Origin: a bacterium 1xD42-87
Lineage (GTDB): Bacteria > Bacillota > Clostridia > Lachnospirales > Lachnospiraceae
NCBI GenBank assembly: GCA_003611805.1
Contig: RAYM01000010.1
Span: forward strand, 62,001 to 126,000
Length of the DNA stretch: 64,000 nt
Reading direction: 5' to 3'
In this document: positions 26,376 to 35,629 of the stretch, in pieces
Numbering within the stretch: the first letter of the stretch is position 1
How the letters are laid out: the number at the start of each line of letters is the position of its first letter
The notes under the pieces: generated by a model
The model's database searches: none
Seen by the model: only the letters and a program-made list of their open reading frames with translations
What the model was told of the DNA's origin: nothing
Position numbers and translations under genes: made by a program

Positions 26376-26705
26376 TTATAAATACTTTTCTAAAAAACCA
26401 TAACATACCCATTTTTCTATATCATTCACAATTTTTGTTTTTGATTTCGATATAATACGTTCTAAAGGAGAACCCCACTCATTGTTTTTGAAAAGTTCCA
26501 ATATATAATTTCCGTTTGCATCATAAGCAGGATACCAGCCCAAATCGATAATAAGATTTTCTTTTTCATTATAAAGCCGCAACAAGTCTTCATTCAATTC
26601 ATGTATATCACTTTCGCCATGTTCATCTATATCATACTCTGAAAAATTATTATATTCTACTTTCCAACCGGCTTGTATTCTTAATGGCTGCAATTCATAA
26701 TACAT
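26376..26705 (-). CDS. Hypothetical protein, possible immunity-type
   Basis: 109 residues, ATG with GAGGT upstream. The protein is acidic and carries YYELQPLRIQAGWKVEYNNF, DLLRLYNEKENLIIDLGWYP and GNYILELFKNNEWGSPLERI. It resembles small Firmicute proteins that often stand beside toxin genes, but no toxin is visible here. No signal peptide, membrane helix or catalytic motif. It is separated by about 90 bp from the kinase gene on the same strand and by 140 bp from a divergent hydrolase. Function unknown; the immunity idea is a guess. Confidence 0.65.
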   Translation of the reverse strand: MYYELQPLRIQAGWKVEYNNFSEYDIDEHGESDIHELNEDLLRLYNEKENLIIDLGWYPAYDANGNYILELFKNNEWGSPLERIISKSKTKIVNDIEKWVCYGFLEKYL

Positions 26706-26845
26706 TTATTTACCTCAAAAACATAAATTTTCCTTGCGGTTATTATATACTAAAAACTGATGCAAGAAAAGAATATTTATAGAAATGAAGTGAAAAAAAT
26801 GGTATAATTTACGCATAGATTAAAAATTCGGAAGGAAACAATAAT

Positions 26846-27790
26846 ATGCATAAAAAACTTACAACAGCAATTGTATTAGCGGGAACATCCATTGCTGCCA
26901 TACATGGAATTAACAGAGTACATACATCCCTATGCACAGTCAAGGATCTTCTCAGTAATTCAGAAAATTACTTTTACGAATGGCGTTTTGGAAAAATCAG
27001 ATATCAGAAAAAAGGAGACGGAAACCCTCTTCTTCTGATCCATGATCTGACAGCAGGTAGTTCTAATTATGAATATCACAGACTGATTAATAATCTGACA
27101 GAAAAACATGAAATATACTCTCTTGATCTTCTGGGATATGGCATGTCCGATAAACCTGCAATGACCTACACCAATAACCTGTATGAGCAGCTTATCGAAG
27201 ATTTTATAAAAAACGTAATTGGACGAAAAACATCCGTTGTAGTAACAGGAGAATCGGTACCCTTTGTAATTATGGCATGTCATAATTATCCCGATATTTT
27301 TAATAAGATCGTATGTATCAATCCTCAGAATCTTTATTTACAAAATCAGATTCCATCCAAACAGACACGTCTGTTTAAGCTGCTAATTGAATCACCTGTG
27401 ATCGGGACATTTATTTATCATCTGCTTTCCAGCCGACCCAGCATAGAAAAAGCATTTTATCAGACTTATTTTTATAACCCTGAAGAAGTCAGGGAAAAAT
27501 ACATTTATAATTATTTGGAGGCAGCCCATATCGGTGGTTATAATTCAAAATACGCATTTGCCAGTTATACAGGCAAATATATGAATATGAGTATTCTGAA
27601 TGAGTTAAAAGAAATCAACAACAGCATCCTGATGATCGGCGCAGAAAAAGAAAAAGAGATGAAAACAGTGATCGAAAACTACAAATATTATAACGCTTCT
27701 ATTGAAGATAGTTATATCCCCAACACAAGACATCTTCCCCAGATGGAAGCGCCTGATGAAGTACTGGAACAACTACGTATGTTCTTATAA
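26846..27790 (+). CDS. Alpha/beta hydrolase with N-terminal membrane anchor
   Basis: 314 residues. A hydrophobic N-terminal helix (TTAIVLAGTSIAAIHGI) probably anchors the protein or acts as a signal. The hydrolase core shows the oxyanion segment LLLIHDLTAGSSNY, then LDLLGYGMSDKP, a nucleophile elbow TGESVPF (Ser137) and a late histidine in NTRHLPQME. The usual elbow is G-x-S-x-G, here GESVP, so the second glycine is replaced by proline. Activity is therefore likely but not certain. It reads against the replication-directed flow and faces rsmG. Substrate unknown. Confidence 0.82.
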   Translation: MHKKLTTAIVLAGTSIAAIHGINRVHTSLCTVKDLLSNSENYFYEWRFGKIRYQKKGDGNPLLLIHDLTAGSSNYEYHRLINNLTEKHEIYSLDLLGYGMSDKPAMTYTNNLYEQLIEDFIKNVIGRKTSVVVTGESVPFVIMACHNYPDIFNKIVCINPQNLYLQNQIPSKQTRLFKLLIESPVIGTFIYHLLSSRPSIEKAFYQTYFYNPEEVREKYIYNYLEAAHIGGYNSKYAFASYTGKYMNMSILNELKEINNSILMIGAEKEKEMKTVIENYKYYNASIEDSYIPNTRHLPQMEAPDEVLEQLRMFL

Positions 27791-27826
27791 AGATCGAACG
27801 TCAATACGCTCAATTTAGAGAAGGCT

Positions 27827-28588
27827 TCACATTTTTGTCACTATTGGCTTCTTACTTGCCGTCCCTGCTTTCCGAGGATACTGCTTCGGGGTAGGGCGGT
27901 TTTTTTCTATGACGACTAAATTTCTGTAAATATCAGAAGAAGGAAGCATAAACTCTTTCTGCTCTGCCAACTTTCCACCCAAAACAGAAATTGCATGTTC
28001 CGCCTCTTCAATCTCCGTTCTGTTTCCTTCCGATTCTATATTAATTTTATCAGATTTATAGGAAATGAATTTTCCACCTACTTTTACATAAGGAAGACAA
28101 TACTCCGATAAAACAGATAAATTAGCTACTGCCCTTGAAACACATAGATCATAAGATTCCCTTAACTTCCCAGGCTTTGCAAAATCTTCCGCTCTCCCGT
28201 GAACCGCTTCTGCATTTTGAAGACCCAGCTTCTCTATCACTTCCTGTAAAAATCCTACTCTTTTATTTAATGAATCCAAAAGCGTCAGCTTCAAATATGG
28301 AAATGCAATTTTAAGCGGTATACCTGGAAACCCTGCTCCCGTTCCCACGTCAATCACGGAAAAACTTCCACTCAAATCACAGACCTTCACCAAAGAAAGA
28401 CTGTCAACAAAGTGCTTTTTCATCACCTCATCAAATTCCGTAATTGCTGTCAGATTCATTACCTTATTTTTTTCCACCAGCATCTCATAATAAGTAAGAA
28501 ACTGATCTAGCTGCACGTCAGATAACGAAATGTGTAGTTCATCCAAATCTTTTTCAAATTGTAATAAATTTTTTTCCTTCAAAATCAT
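27827..28588 (-). CDS. rsmG: 16S rRNA (guanine527-N7)-methyltransferase
   Basis: 253 residues, cytoplasmic SAM-dependent methyltransferase acting on the 530 loop of 16S rRNA. The SAM motif is IDVGTGAGFPGIPLKI at about residue 75. The segments TLLDSLNKRVGFL and SRAVANLSVLSEYCLPY are family marks, and the C-terminus ends in the usual basic PRKAGTASKKPI. Start ATG 28586-28588 with an AGGGAAG site. It completes the conserved mnmE-mnmG-rsmG order next to parAB, although here parAB is separated by several kb of accessory genes. Loss of rsmG gives low-level streptomycin resistance in other bacteria. Confidence 0.95.
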   Translation of the reverse strand: MILKEKNLLQFEKDLDELHISLSDVQLDQFLTYYEMLVEKNKVMNLTAITEFDEVMKKHFVDSLSLVKVCDLSGSFSVIDVGTGAGFPGIPLKIAFPYLKLTLLDSLNKRVGFLQEVIEKLGLQNAEAVHGRAEDFAKPGKLRESYDLCVSRAVANLSVLSEYCLPYVKVGGKFISYKSDKINIESEGNRTEIEEAEHAISVLGGKLAEQKEFMLPSSDIYRNLVVIEKNRPTPKQYPRKAGTASKKPIVTKM

Positions 28589-28653
28589 ACTTCCCTAATT
28601 CCTTCTATCTTTTTAACTATCATAATTAAAAAATTTCTTCCGTCTAACTAAAC

Positions 28654-30570
28654 CTAGCGTTTATAATAATTTTCAAGATAAACCAACAGTACAGAAATAT
28701 CAGCAGGAGAAACCCCTGATATCCGGGAAGCCTGTCCAACGGAAACAGGTTTATAGGCAATCAGTTTCTGTCTCGCCTCCAGCCGCAGACTTCCTACCTC
28801 ATTATAATCAATATCAGCAGGAATCTTTTTCTTTTCCATCTTTTTATAATGATCTACCTGTTTTAACTGTCTTTCAATATACCCCTCATACTTAATCTCA
28901 ATTTCCACCTGTTCTATCACATCCACAGGAAGAGAGATTCTTTCGGTATCTATCTCTGCGATTACTTCGTAAGTCAGTTCCGGGCGGCAGATCAGCTCCG
29001 CCAACGTAACACCTGTTTTTAATGGAGCGCTCTCATGTTCCCTCAGAAATTCCTGTATATGTTTAGATGCCCCGACAATCGTACTCTTTAACCGCGCAAC
29101 TTCCTTATCAATCTGCTCCTTCTTATGTAATGTCCCAAAATAAAGTTCTTCCGGGACTAGTCCAACTTCATAACCTACCTGACGCAGTCGCAAGTCCGCA
29201 TTATCCTGTCGAAGCAAAAGACGGTACTCCGCCCTGGAAGTCATCATACGATAAGGTTCAAAATTTTCCTTTGTCACTAGGTCATCTATCAGGACACCAA
29301 TATAAGCCTGGGAACGATCCAGAACAATCTGTTCTTCTCCCCTGAGAAAAAGTGATGCATTAATACCAGCCATCAGACCTTGTGCCGCCGCTTCCTCATA
29401 ACCGCTGCTGCCGTTAAACTGCCCACCGCTGAAAAGCCCTCTGATATTTTTAAACTCCAAAGTAGGGTTAAGCTGCTTTGGATCAATACAGTCATACTCT
29501 ATGGCATAGGCATTCCTCACCATTTTGCAATGCTCCAATCCCGGCACTGTCCGATACATGGCAAGCTGTACATCTTCTGGAAGTGAAGATGACATACCAC
29601 TCACATACATCTCATTGGTATGAATCCCTTCAGGTTCAATAAAAACCTGATGTCTGTCTTTATCTGAAAATTTAACTACTTTATCTTCAATAGAAGGACA
29701 GTATCTTGGTCCCGTCCCTTCGATCACACCCGAATAAATAGGAGACCTGTCAAGATTAGCTCTTATAATATCGTGAGTCTGCTCATTCGTATAAGTCAGA
29801 TAACAGGATATCTGATCAATCTGTACTTCGTCAGGATTTGTAGAAAAAGAAAAGGGAATAACCCTCTCGTCTCCAAACTGTTCCTCCATCTTTTCAAAAT
29901 CCAGAGAACGCCTGTCCATTCTTGCCGGCGTACCTGTTTTAAAGCGGCGCATTTCAATTCCCAATTCCAAAAGAGAATCCGTCAGGTGATTAGCCGCCTG
30001 CAGACCATTTGGTCCTGTATAAGTGATAGCCTCCCCACAGAGACATCTGGCTTTCAGATAAGTACCTGTACATAAAATAACTGCCTTACACTCATAGACA
30101 GTTCCCGTAAAAGTTTTTAATCCCACTATTTTTCGATTCGCCATAACTGAAGAATCTTCCAAAATATCTTCTACCAGAAGATCACAGACCTCAGCCTGTT
30201 TTATTGTCAAATGCTCCTGATTCTCCAGAACCTTACGCATGGCACGGGAATACTCCGCCTTATCTGCCTGTGCCCTGAGGGAATGCACTGCCGGACCTTT
30301 CGATCTGTTTAACATCTTAGACTGGATAAAAGTCTTATCAATATTTTTTCCCATCTCCCCGCCAAGCGCATCAATCTCTCTCACAAGATGCCCCTTTGAA
30401 GTTCCTCCTATATTCGGATTACATGGCATAAGGGCAATACTGTCCACGCTTACCGTAAAAATCACAGTCTCAAATCCAAGCCGCGCGCATGCCAAAGCTG
30501 CCTCACACCCCGCATGACCCGCACCGACGACACATACATCTACTTTTTCTCTCAACTCATTCATATTCAA
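28654..30570 (-). CDS. mnmG: tRNA uridine-34 carboxymethylaminomethyl enzyme MnmG
   Basis: 638 residues, FAD protein. With MnmE it installs cmnm5U at wobble position 34 of certain tRNAs. The FAD-binding motif [19 protein letters not shown] is at the N-terminus, followed by the [17 protein letters not shown] signature. The second region [15 protein letters not shown] holds the cysteine. The C-terminal helical domain contacts MnmE. Start: a TTG at 30568-30570 with GGGAG 5 nt upstream is preferred, but the ATG at 30564 (MNELREK) is possible. It lies 65 bp after rsmG's end and 78 bp from mnmE, all one direction. Confidence 0.95.
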   Translation of the reverse strand: MNMNELREKVDVCVVGAGHAGCEAALACARLGFETVIFTVSVDSIALMPCNPNIGGTSKGHLVREIDALGGEMGKNIDKTFIQSKMLNRSKGPAVHSLRAQADKAEYSRAMRKVLENQEHLTIKQAEVCDLLVEDILEDSSVMANRKIVGLKTFTGTVYECKAVILCTGTYLKARCLCGEAITYTGPNGLQAANHLTDSLLELGIEMRRFKTGTPARMDRRSLDFEKMEEQFGDERVIPFSFSTNPDEVQIDQISCYLTYTNEQTHDIIRANLDRSPIYSGVIEGTGPRYCPSIEDKVVKFSDKDRHQVFIEPEGIHTNEMYVSGMSSSLPEDVQLAMYRTVPGLEHCKMVRNAYAIEYDCIDPKQLNPTLEFKNIRGLFSGGQFNGSSGYEEAAAQGLMAGINASLFLRGEEQIVLDRSQAYIGVLIDDLVTKENFEPYRMMTSRAEYRLLLRQDNADLRLRQVGYEVGLVPEELYFGTLHKKEQIDKEVARLKSTIVGASKHIQEFLREHESAPLKTGVTLAELICRPELTYEVIAEIDTERISLPVDVIEQVEIEIKYEGYIERQLKQVDHYKKMEKKKIPADIDYNEVGSLRLEARQKLIAYKPVSVGQASRISGVSPADISVLLVYLENYYKR

Positions 30571-30648
30571 TTAAACTCCCTATTAAATCGAAATATAAAA
30601 TTTTTTAGCGAAATGTCACTTAACATAAGCTTTAGAAATTCTTTTCGA

Positions 30649-32106
30649 TCACTTTCCCATACAAAACTTTGAAAAAATTTCATTCACCAGATCATCCCCA
30701 ACCTCTTCCCCAATAATCCTTCCAAGAGAAGCGTAAGCATTCATCAGATCAATCGAATAAAAGTCTTCCGGCATATCATTTTCCAGACTGCCCTGTACTT
30801 CTTTCATGCTTTCAAGCGCTTCCAGAAGCGCCTCCTTATGACGCGAACTCGTAATACAGACTTCATCATCATAAGAAATCTGCCCATGAAAAAACATCTT
30901 TTTAATCAAACTCACAAGCGAATCTAATCCGTCATTTTTTCTGGCAGAAATTTTAATCATATAAATATTTTCATTGTCATTCCTATTTTCATCCTTTTCT
31001 GCGCCAGAAAGTTCATATAAACTGCATTTCTTTTCACAAACATTGGAAAACAGCGCATCGACAGAAGATTTATCAACTACTTCATCCAAATCCGATTTAT
31101 TTAAGAGAATAATCGTTTTCTTATCTTTTATCATACGGATAATATCCGCATCATTTTCGTCCAAGGGAATAGAAGAATCCATCACATACAAAATTAGATC
31201 TGCTTCTTCAGAAATAGTTTTAGCTTTTTCGACACCTATTTTCTCTACCACATCCTCTGTATTCCTGATACCAGCCGTATCTATAATATTTAAGGTAAAT
31301 TCTCCCAGATTAACCGTTTCCTCAAGTGTATCTCTTGTCGTTCCCGCAATATCCGTAACAATGGCACGGTCCTGCCCCACAAGCAAATTCAGGAGAGAAG
31401 ATTTTCCCACATTCGGCTTACCTACAATAACCGTGCGGATTCCTTCCTTCAACATCTTTCCATCATCCGCGGAATCCAAAAGTTTATTCAATTCCTTCAT
31501 AAGATAAGAAATCTGATCCGATAATTTTTCTGTATATCCGTCCAAACTGATATGTTCCGGGTCATCCAGGGCTGATTCAATAAAGGCAATCTCATATAAA
31601 ATCTTTTCCCGAAGCTCCTTTACTTTATCAAAAACTGAACCTCGAAGCTGCTTGATGGAAGATCTGAGGGCAAACTGGTTTTTTGCGTGAATCGTATCCA
31701 TAACCGCTTCCGCTCTTGAAAGATCCATTCTTCCATTTAGAAAAGCACGTTTTGTAAATTCTCCTGGTTCCGCCAGTCTGGCTCCCGCTTCAATCACTGT
31801 CATCAAAATTTTTTTCATCATTAAAGCGCCGCCATGACAATTGATTTCCACCGTATCTTCCGTCGTATAACTGTGAGGCGCTTTCATAACAGATACCATC
31901 ACTTCGTCTATCAGATCTCCTTCTTTTTCTACAATAAAACCATAATGAATGGTATGAGACTGATAGCCGGAAAGAACATCCTCATTTCTTTTATTGCGGT
32001 ATATTTTATGGACAATCGGAATCGCTTCATCACCACTCACCCTTATAATTCCTATTCCCGAATCAGACAGAGCAGTAGCGATCGCAGCAATCGTATCTGT
32101 TTTCAT
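30649..32106 (-). CDS. mnmE: tRNA modification GTPase MnmE
   Basis: 485 residues. The N-terminal tetrahydrofolate-binding domain is followed by a helical domain with an inserted GTPase. G1 is GKPNVGKSSLLN, G3 is DTAGIR, and G4 is NKSD. DIAGTTRDTLEE is the switch region typical of MnmE. The extreme C-terminus FCMGK is the CxGK motif whose cysteine is needed for modification. The GTPase insert is a little longer than usual, with ELSGAEKDENRNDNENIYMI before the final helices. Works as a complex with MnmG encoded next door. Confidence 0.96.
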   Translation of the reverse strand: MKTDTIAAIATALSDSGIGIIRVSGDEAIPIVHKIYRNKRNEDVLSGYQSHTIHYGFIVEKEGDLIDEVMVSVMKAPHSYTTEDTVEINCHGGALMMKKILMTVIEAGARLAEPGEFTKRAFLNGRMDLSRAEAVMDTIHAKNQFALRSSIKQLRGSVFDKVKELREKILYEIAFIESALDDPEHISLDGYTEKLSDQISYLMKELNKLLDSADDGKMLKEGIRTVIVGKPNVGKSSLLNLLVGQDRAIVTDIAGTTRDTLEETVNLGEFTLNIIDTAGIRNTEDVVEKIGVEKAKTISEEADLILYVMDSSIPLDENDADIIRMIKDKKTIILLNKSDLDEVVDKSSVDALFSNVCEKKCSLYELSGAEKDENRNDNENIYMIKISARKNDGLDSLVSLIKKMFFHGQISYDDEVCITSSRHKEALLEALESMKEVQGSLENDMPEDFYSIDLMNAYASLGRIIGEEVGDDLVNEIFSKFCMGK

Positions 32107-32203
32107 AAATTTTCCTTCACACTTTCCAAATTAATTACTAAGATTTATATCATTTACAATTATTCAATTTTACTACATACTCCATAAAAAATCTACTATG
32201 ACA

Positions 32204-32235
32204 AAAACCGGCAGGTTTATCTACCCGCCGGTTTT
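32204..32235 (-). terminator. Terminator after jag
   Basis: AAAACCGGC and GCCGGTTTT form a GC-rich stem (with further GG/CC pairing) followed on the minus strand by a T5 run. It ends the rpmH-rnpA-yidD-yidC-jag transcript. Confidence 0.85.
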
Positions 32236-32253
32236 CACATATTTTAGTTTCTT

Positions 32254-32943
32254 TTATTCACTATCCTTACTGCCGTAGCTTTTTTCGTAATTCTTTTCAT
32301 ATTTTTTTTCGCTTCTCTCATATTTCTTCAAAACCACAACCACATGACGGAAAGGCTCATCACCTTCACTGTAAGTCGTCACATACTTATCATTCTGGAG
32401 AGCGGAATGAATAATTCTTCTCTCATAAGGATTCATAGGCTCCAGAGAAACAGGTCTCTTGGTTCTTTTTACTTTATATGAAATATTCTTTGCCAGATTT
32501 TCCAACGTTTCTTTTCTTCTCTTGCGATAGTTTTCCGTATCAACCTTAACTCGGATATAATTTTCTGTATCCTTATTTACTACAAGAGATACGAGATACT
32601 GTAAGGAATCCAGAGTCTGTCCTCTCTTTCCGATCAGAATACCCATTTCATCTCCGGAAAGTTCGATATCCATAGAGCTGTCATTTTCATTATAGCTGAC
32701 ATTTGCAACAACTGTAAGATCCATCGCTGCAAAAACATCTTTAAGGAAATCCTTCGCTTTATCTTCTACAGAAGATTTAACCCTTACCTTAATGACAGCG
32801 GGTCTTGCTCCAATACCGAGCAATCCCGTTTTTCCTTCATCAACAACTTCATATTCCAGCTTATCGCTGGTTACCGTAAATTTCTGACATGCTTCCGTAA
32901 TTGCATCATCAACTGTTTTTGCGGATATTTCAATATAGTCCAT
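32254..32943 (-). CDS. jag: Jag/KhpB RNA-binding protein (SpoIIIJ-associated)
   Basis: 229 residues. The N-terminal Jag domain (YIEISAKTVDDAITEAC) is followed by a KH domain with the GxxG-type loop in ILIGKRGQTLDSLQYL, and a C-terminal R3H domain (MNPYERRIIHSALQNDKYV). The protein binds RNA and is linked to cell division and envelope biogenesis in Gram-positives. The C-terminal tail YERSEKKYEKNYEKSYGSKD is a charged repeat. Start ATG 32941-32943 with GGGAGGT. It follows yidC by 18 bp, the usual arrangement. Confidence 0.95.
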   Translation of the reverse strand: MDYIEISAKTVDDAITEACQKFTVTSDKLEYEVVDEGKTGLLGIGARPAVIKVRVKSSVEDKAKDFLKDVFAAMDLTVVANVSYNENDSSMDIELSGDEMGILIGKRGQTLDSLQYLVSLVVNKDTENYIRVKVDTENYRKRRKETLENLAKNISYKVKRTKRPVSLEPMNPYERRIIHSALQNDKYVTTYSEGDEPFRHVVVVLKKYERSEKKYEKNYEKSYGSKDSE

Positions 32944-32960
32944 CTCTTTACCTCCCTGAT

Positions 32961-34265
32961 CTATTTGTTATTTTTTTCGTTATACTGTTTCACCATATTT
33001 GCTTTAGCCATCATACTGCCCGGCTTCGCATTTTTACTGTAATACTCTGTTGATTTTCTGACAAACTCTTCCTTTTCTTCCTGACTCATCTTAGAGGATA
33101 CGGAAGCCTTCGACGCCATACCGGCATTTTTTGTATTCATGCTGGCATAAGCCGCCATCTTTTCTGCCTTCTGTCCGGCTTTTTCCATTTTCTTTTTGGC
33201 TTTATCCTCGTTTTTCCTAATGACCTCATCCAGATCCATCTTATCAATATGTTTATTAATGAGAATCTGCTGAATACTTCTCACCACAGCACCTGCTACC
33301 CAGTAAAGTCCCATACCTGCAGGCAGTGTGTAACAGAAAACCGCTGACATGACTGGCATAATCATATTCATCGTTTTCATAGACTGCATCATGGTATTTT
33401 GCTGTTCATTATCCGTATTCGTTTCCTGCTGCGGCATAAGTTTCACATTAATCCACTGTGTCACAGCTGCCAGAACAGGAATGGCAAACGCAGCAATCAT
33501 CATTACGACAGATCCTGCAGCCCTTGCTTCGTGAAAAGTAAAAGAAGGGGAATTTGACATACTTAACCCCAAAAAGTTATTGTACTGGTCAAGCAGGGAC
33601 AACGTATGGTCAATATCCGCCGAAAGACTGGAAAAATGCTCTTTCAGGCTCGCCCACTCCGCAGTGGAAGCCGTATTTAACACATCCACAAAAGTATTCT
33701 GCACGTAAGAGGTAACGCCGCCTATAAAATTTTCGTTTTCAAACTGTTTTTGGTACATTGTGGCATTTCTAAATGTCTGTAGAAATTCCACACTTCCCTG
33801 CTCATTGATCAACTTGTCTACCAGCGGAAAAAATGCATCTTTCACTTTTCCGACATAGGCGGGTATATTGCTGATCACACGGTAAAGAGCCAATAAAATC
33901 GGCATCTGAATCAAAAGCTGTATACAGCTGCCGGAAGGAGACACGCCATATTTTGCATATACCGCCTGCGTCTCCATATTCATAGCCATCATTGAATCAT
34001 TATCTTTTTTATTTTTATACTTTTTCTGAATCGCCTGTAATTCCGGATTCATTTTTACCTGTAATTTTGAAAACTTCTGCTGTTTGATGGTAAGAGGCAT
34101 CAGCAACAGATAAATAACGATCGTGAATAATATAATAGCAAGTCCAATATTTGGAATGCCTATTTTATCTATCACAAAAAAGATGCCTTCCATAATATAA
34201 CCCAGCAGTTTAGCTACAGGTCCCAAAATAATACCTGTATTCTGGGTCAACAAAATATCTGACAA
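32961..34265 (-). CDS. yidC: Membrane protein insertase YidC/Oxa1
   Basis: 434 residues. Inserts and folds membrane proteins, alone or with SecYEG. It begins at a TTG (34263-34265) behind AAGGAGGT. Five helices with the conserved core: IGLAIILFTIVIYLLLMPLT, then LLIQMPILLALYRVIS, then VMMIAAFAIPVLAAVTQW and TLPAGMGLYWVAGAVVRS. It is longer than the usual roughly 260-residue Gram-positive protein because of an extracytoplasmic insert of about 100 residues (INEQGSVEFLQTF to NNFLGL) between helices 2 and 3, and a basic C-terminal tail. No lipobox at the N-terminus. Confidence 0.93.
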   Translation of the reverse strand: MSDILLTQNTGIILGPVAKLLGYIMEGIFFVIDKIGIPNIGLAIILFTIVIYLLLMPLTIKQQKFSKLQVKMNPELQAIQKKYKNKKDNDSMMAMNMETQAVYAKYGVSPSGSCIQLLIQMPILLALYRVISNIPAYVGKVKDAFFPLVDKLINEQGSVEFLQTFRNATMYQKQFENENFIGGVTSYVQNTFVDVLNTASTAEWASLKEHFSSLSADIDHTLSLLDQYNNFLGLSMSNSPSFTFHEARAAGSVVMMIAAFAIPVLAAVTQWINVKLMPQQETNTDNEQQNTMMQSMKTMNMIMPVMSAVFCYTLPAGMGLYWVAGAVVRSIQQILINKHIDKMDLDEVIRKNEDKAKKKMEKAGQKAEKMAAYASMNTKNAGMASKASVSSKMSQEEKEEFVRKSTEYYSKNAKPGSMMAKANMVKQYNEKNNK

Positions 34266-34304
34266 AATAACTTACCTCCTTACAAAGAATTAATCCTTCC
34301 TTTT

Positions 34305-34535
34305 TTAAGGAACAGGATCATAACCACCTTTTGAAAAAGGATTACATCTGCATATTCTCCAGAAAGCAAGAAGCCCTCCTTTGAGAGCGCCATATTTTTC
34401 GACAGCCTCCAGCCCATATTCCGAACAGGTTGGAATATAAGGGCATTTCGTGCTCTTCATGGGAGAAATATATTTTCTATAGAATTTGATAAAACCGATC
34501 ATAACTTTTTTCATCATAAATTCTAACTGTAACAT
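34305..34535 (-). CDS. yidD: Membrane protein insertion efficiency factor YidD
   Basis: 76 residues, with the family core [20 protein letters not shown], then [18 protein letters not shown] and [17 protein letters not shown]. Four cysteines are conserved. It sits between rnpA and yidC, as in nearly all bacteria, and is thought to aid YidC-dependent insertion at the inner membrane face. Start ATG at 34533-34535 with GAGG about 10 nt upstream; internal ATGs (34517, 34514) give a protein closer to the family norm and are possible. Confidence 0.93.
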   Translation of the reverse strand: MLQLEFMMKKVMIGFIKFYRKYISPMKSTKCPYIPTCSEYGLEAVEKYGALKGGLLAFWRICRCNPFSKGGYDPVP

Positions 34536-34581
34536 ATTCTTACGACCTCAGCAGTAAATGCCTCGAACCATACCGAAATAG

Positions 34582-34944
34582 TTACTTTTCCTCATCATCA
34601 TAAAAATAAATTTTGATAATATGATGAAGTTTTGAAAGATGTAACAGTGCGTTTTCGATTTCAAAAAAACCAACCGATGCCGCACTTTTTCTTGCAACGA
34701 CTACTATATCTAAACCACTATTAAATATATTTTCGTGTAGCCGGTAACTCTCTCTCACCAGTCTGGCAAAGCGGTGTCTCACTACACTGTTTCCCACTTT
34801 TTTACTGGCGGAAATTCCCAGTCTGTTTATATTTTTGTTGTTTTCCAATACATACATTACCAGATACTTGTCTGCATAACTCTTACCGTTTTCATAAACA
34901 TTCCGGAAATCTTTATTTTTCTTCAAGGATTCAGAAAATACCAT
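34582..34944 (-). CDS. rnpA: Ribonuclease P protein component
   Basis: 120 residues. Binds RNase P RNA and helps cut 5' leaders of pre-tRNA. The start at ATG 34942-34944 has an AAAGG site and begins MVFSESLKKNKDFRNVY; a longer frame to 34983 would overlap rpmH's downstream region. The conserved basic helix reads SVVRHRFARLVRESYR, in which the usual RNR motif is RHR. The central cleft residues LGISASKKVGNSVV are typical. It lies 49 bp after rpmH. Confidence 0.94.
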   Translation of the reverse strand: MVFSESLKKNKDFRNVYENGKSYADKYLVMYVLENNKNINRLGISASKKVGNSVVRHRFARLVRESYRLHENIFNSGLDIVVVARKSAASVGFFEIENALLHLSKLHHIIKIYFYDDEEK

Positions 34945-34992
34945 TTTTCTGCCTTTCTGGATAATTAGAAAAATAGACCACATAAATGCGGT

Positions 34993-35127
34993 CTATGCTG
35001 ATAATCTCTTTCTTCCCTTTGCGCGTCTTGCAGCTAAAACTTTTCTTCCGCCTTTGGTACTCATTCTCTTGCGGAAACCATGAACCTTAGCTCTATGCCT
35101 TTTTTTAGGCTGAAACGTCATTTTCAT
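34993..35127 (-). CDS. rpmH: 50S ribosomal protein L34
   Basis: 44 residues, [20 protein letters not shown] followed by [20 protein letters not shown] and RLSA. Structural protein of the large ribosomal subunit. GGAGGT lies 8 nt before the ATG at 35125-35127. First gene of the leftward operon. Confidence 0.97.
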   Translation of the reverse strand: MKMTFQPKKRHRAKVHGFRKRMSTKGGRKVLAARRAKGRKRLSA

Positions 35128-35158
35128 CCCATTGCACCTCCTTCTCTAAACCTTACCG

Positions 35159-35187
35159 ATTTTATAAGGCAAACCTAATGTTATCAA
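35159..35187 (-). promoter_or_regulatory. Promoter of the rpmH operon
   Basis: On the minus strand, TTGATA (35182-35187), a 17-bp spacer and TAAAAT (35159-35164), about 30 bp before the rpmH start codon. Close to the sigma-A consensus. Confidence 0.75.
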
Positions 35188-35298
35188 TTTTTGGAAAACA
35201 ACATGTTGATTATATATAATTAATAGGAAAACGTCAAGTAAAACCGCGGATATTTTTAAATTTAGCGCTCATATTTTTATTTTACAGCTTTACATAAT

Positions 35299-35501
35299 TA
35301 ATCCACAATATGTTGATAAGTATGTGGATAACTTTTATCGACATTGTTGAAAAACAGTTTTAAAGTATATTTTATCAATGTGAAAATTGTTTACATCTCT
35401 TTTGATAATTATTCACATACATCTTTTTCCATGAATAGAATATGTCAACCTTTAACAAATATATCCACTTATGCACAAATACTCATTTTTCGCGTGGATA
35501 A
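35299..35501. other. oriC, left half: DnaA-box cluster
   Basis: The 502-bp rpmH-dnaA gap (35128-35629) is AT-rich and non-coding. DnaA boxes: perfect TGTGGATAA at 35323-35331, TTATTCACA at 35409-35417, TTATGCACA at 35469-35477. One-mismatch copies: TAATCCACA 35299-35307, TGTTGATAA 35311-35319 and CGTGGATAA 35493-35501. The spacing and orientation are mixed. With the right-hand cluster this forms a bipartite origin, as in Bacillus subtilis. Confidence 0.9.
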
Positions 35502-35509
35502 CTTATCAT

Positions 35510-35538
35510 TTGAATTTTTCTGATGTTTGTATTATTAT
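35510..35538 (+). promoter_or_regulatory. Promoter of dnaA
   Basis: TTGAAT (35510-35515), a 17-bp spacer and TATTAT (35533-35538), about 90 bp upstream of dnaA. The box CGTGGATAA lies just upstream, so DnaA may repress its own gene. Confidence 0.65.
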
Positions 35539-35629
35539 ATATGGTAGGATAATTTCGATGTAGCATAAATTTATTTAAAACAGAACTATGCTTTATTTTA
35601 TATCATAAAACAATGAGGTTATTGATGTT

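Noticed and set aside
35128-35629. Idea that the 502-bp gap holds small genes
   Set aside because: Open frames here lack ribosome-binding sites, and the DnaA-box content explains the sequence.
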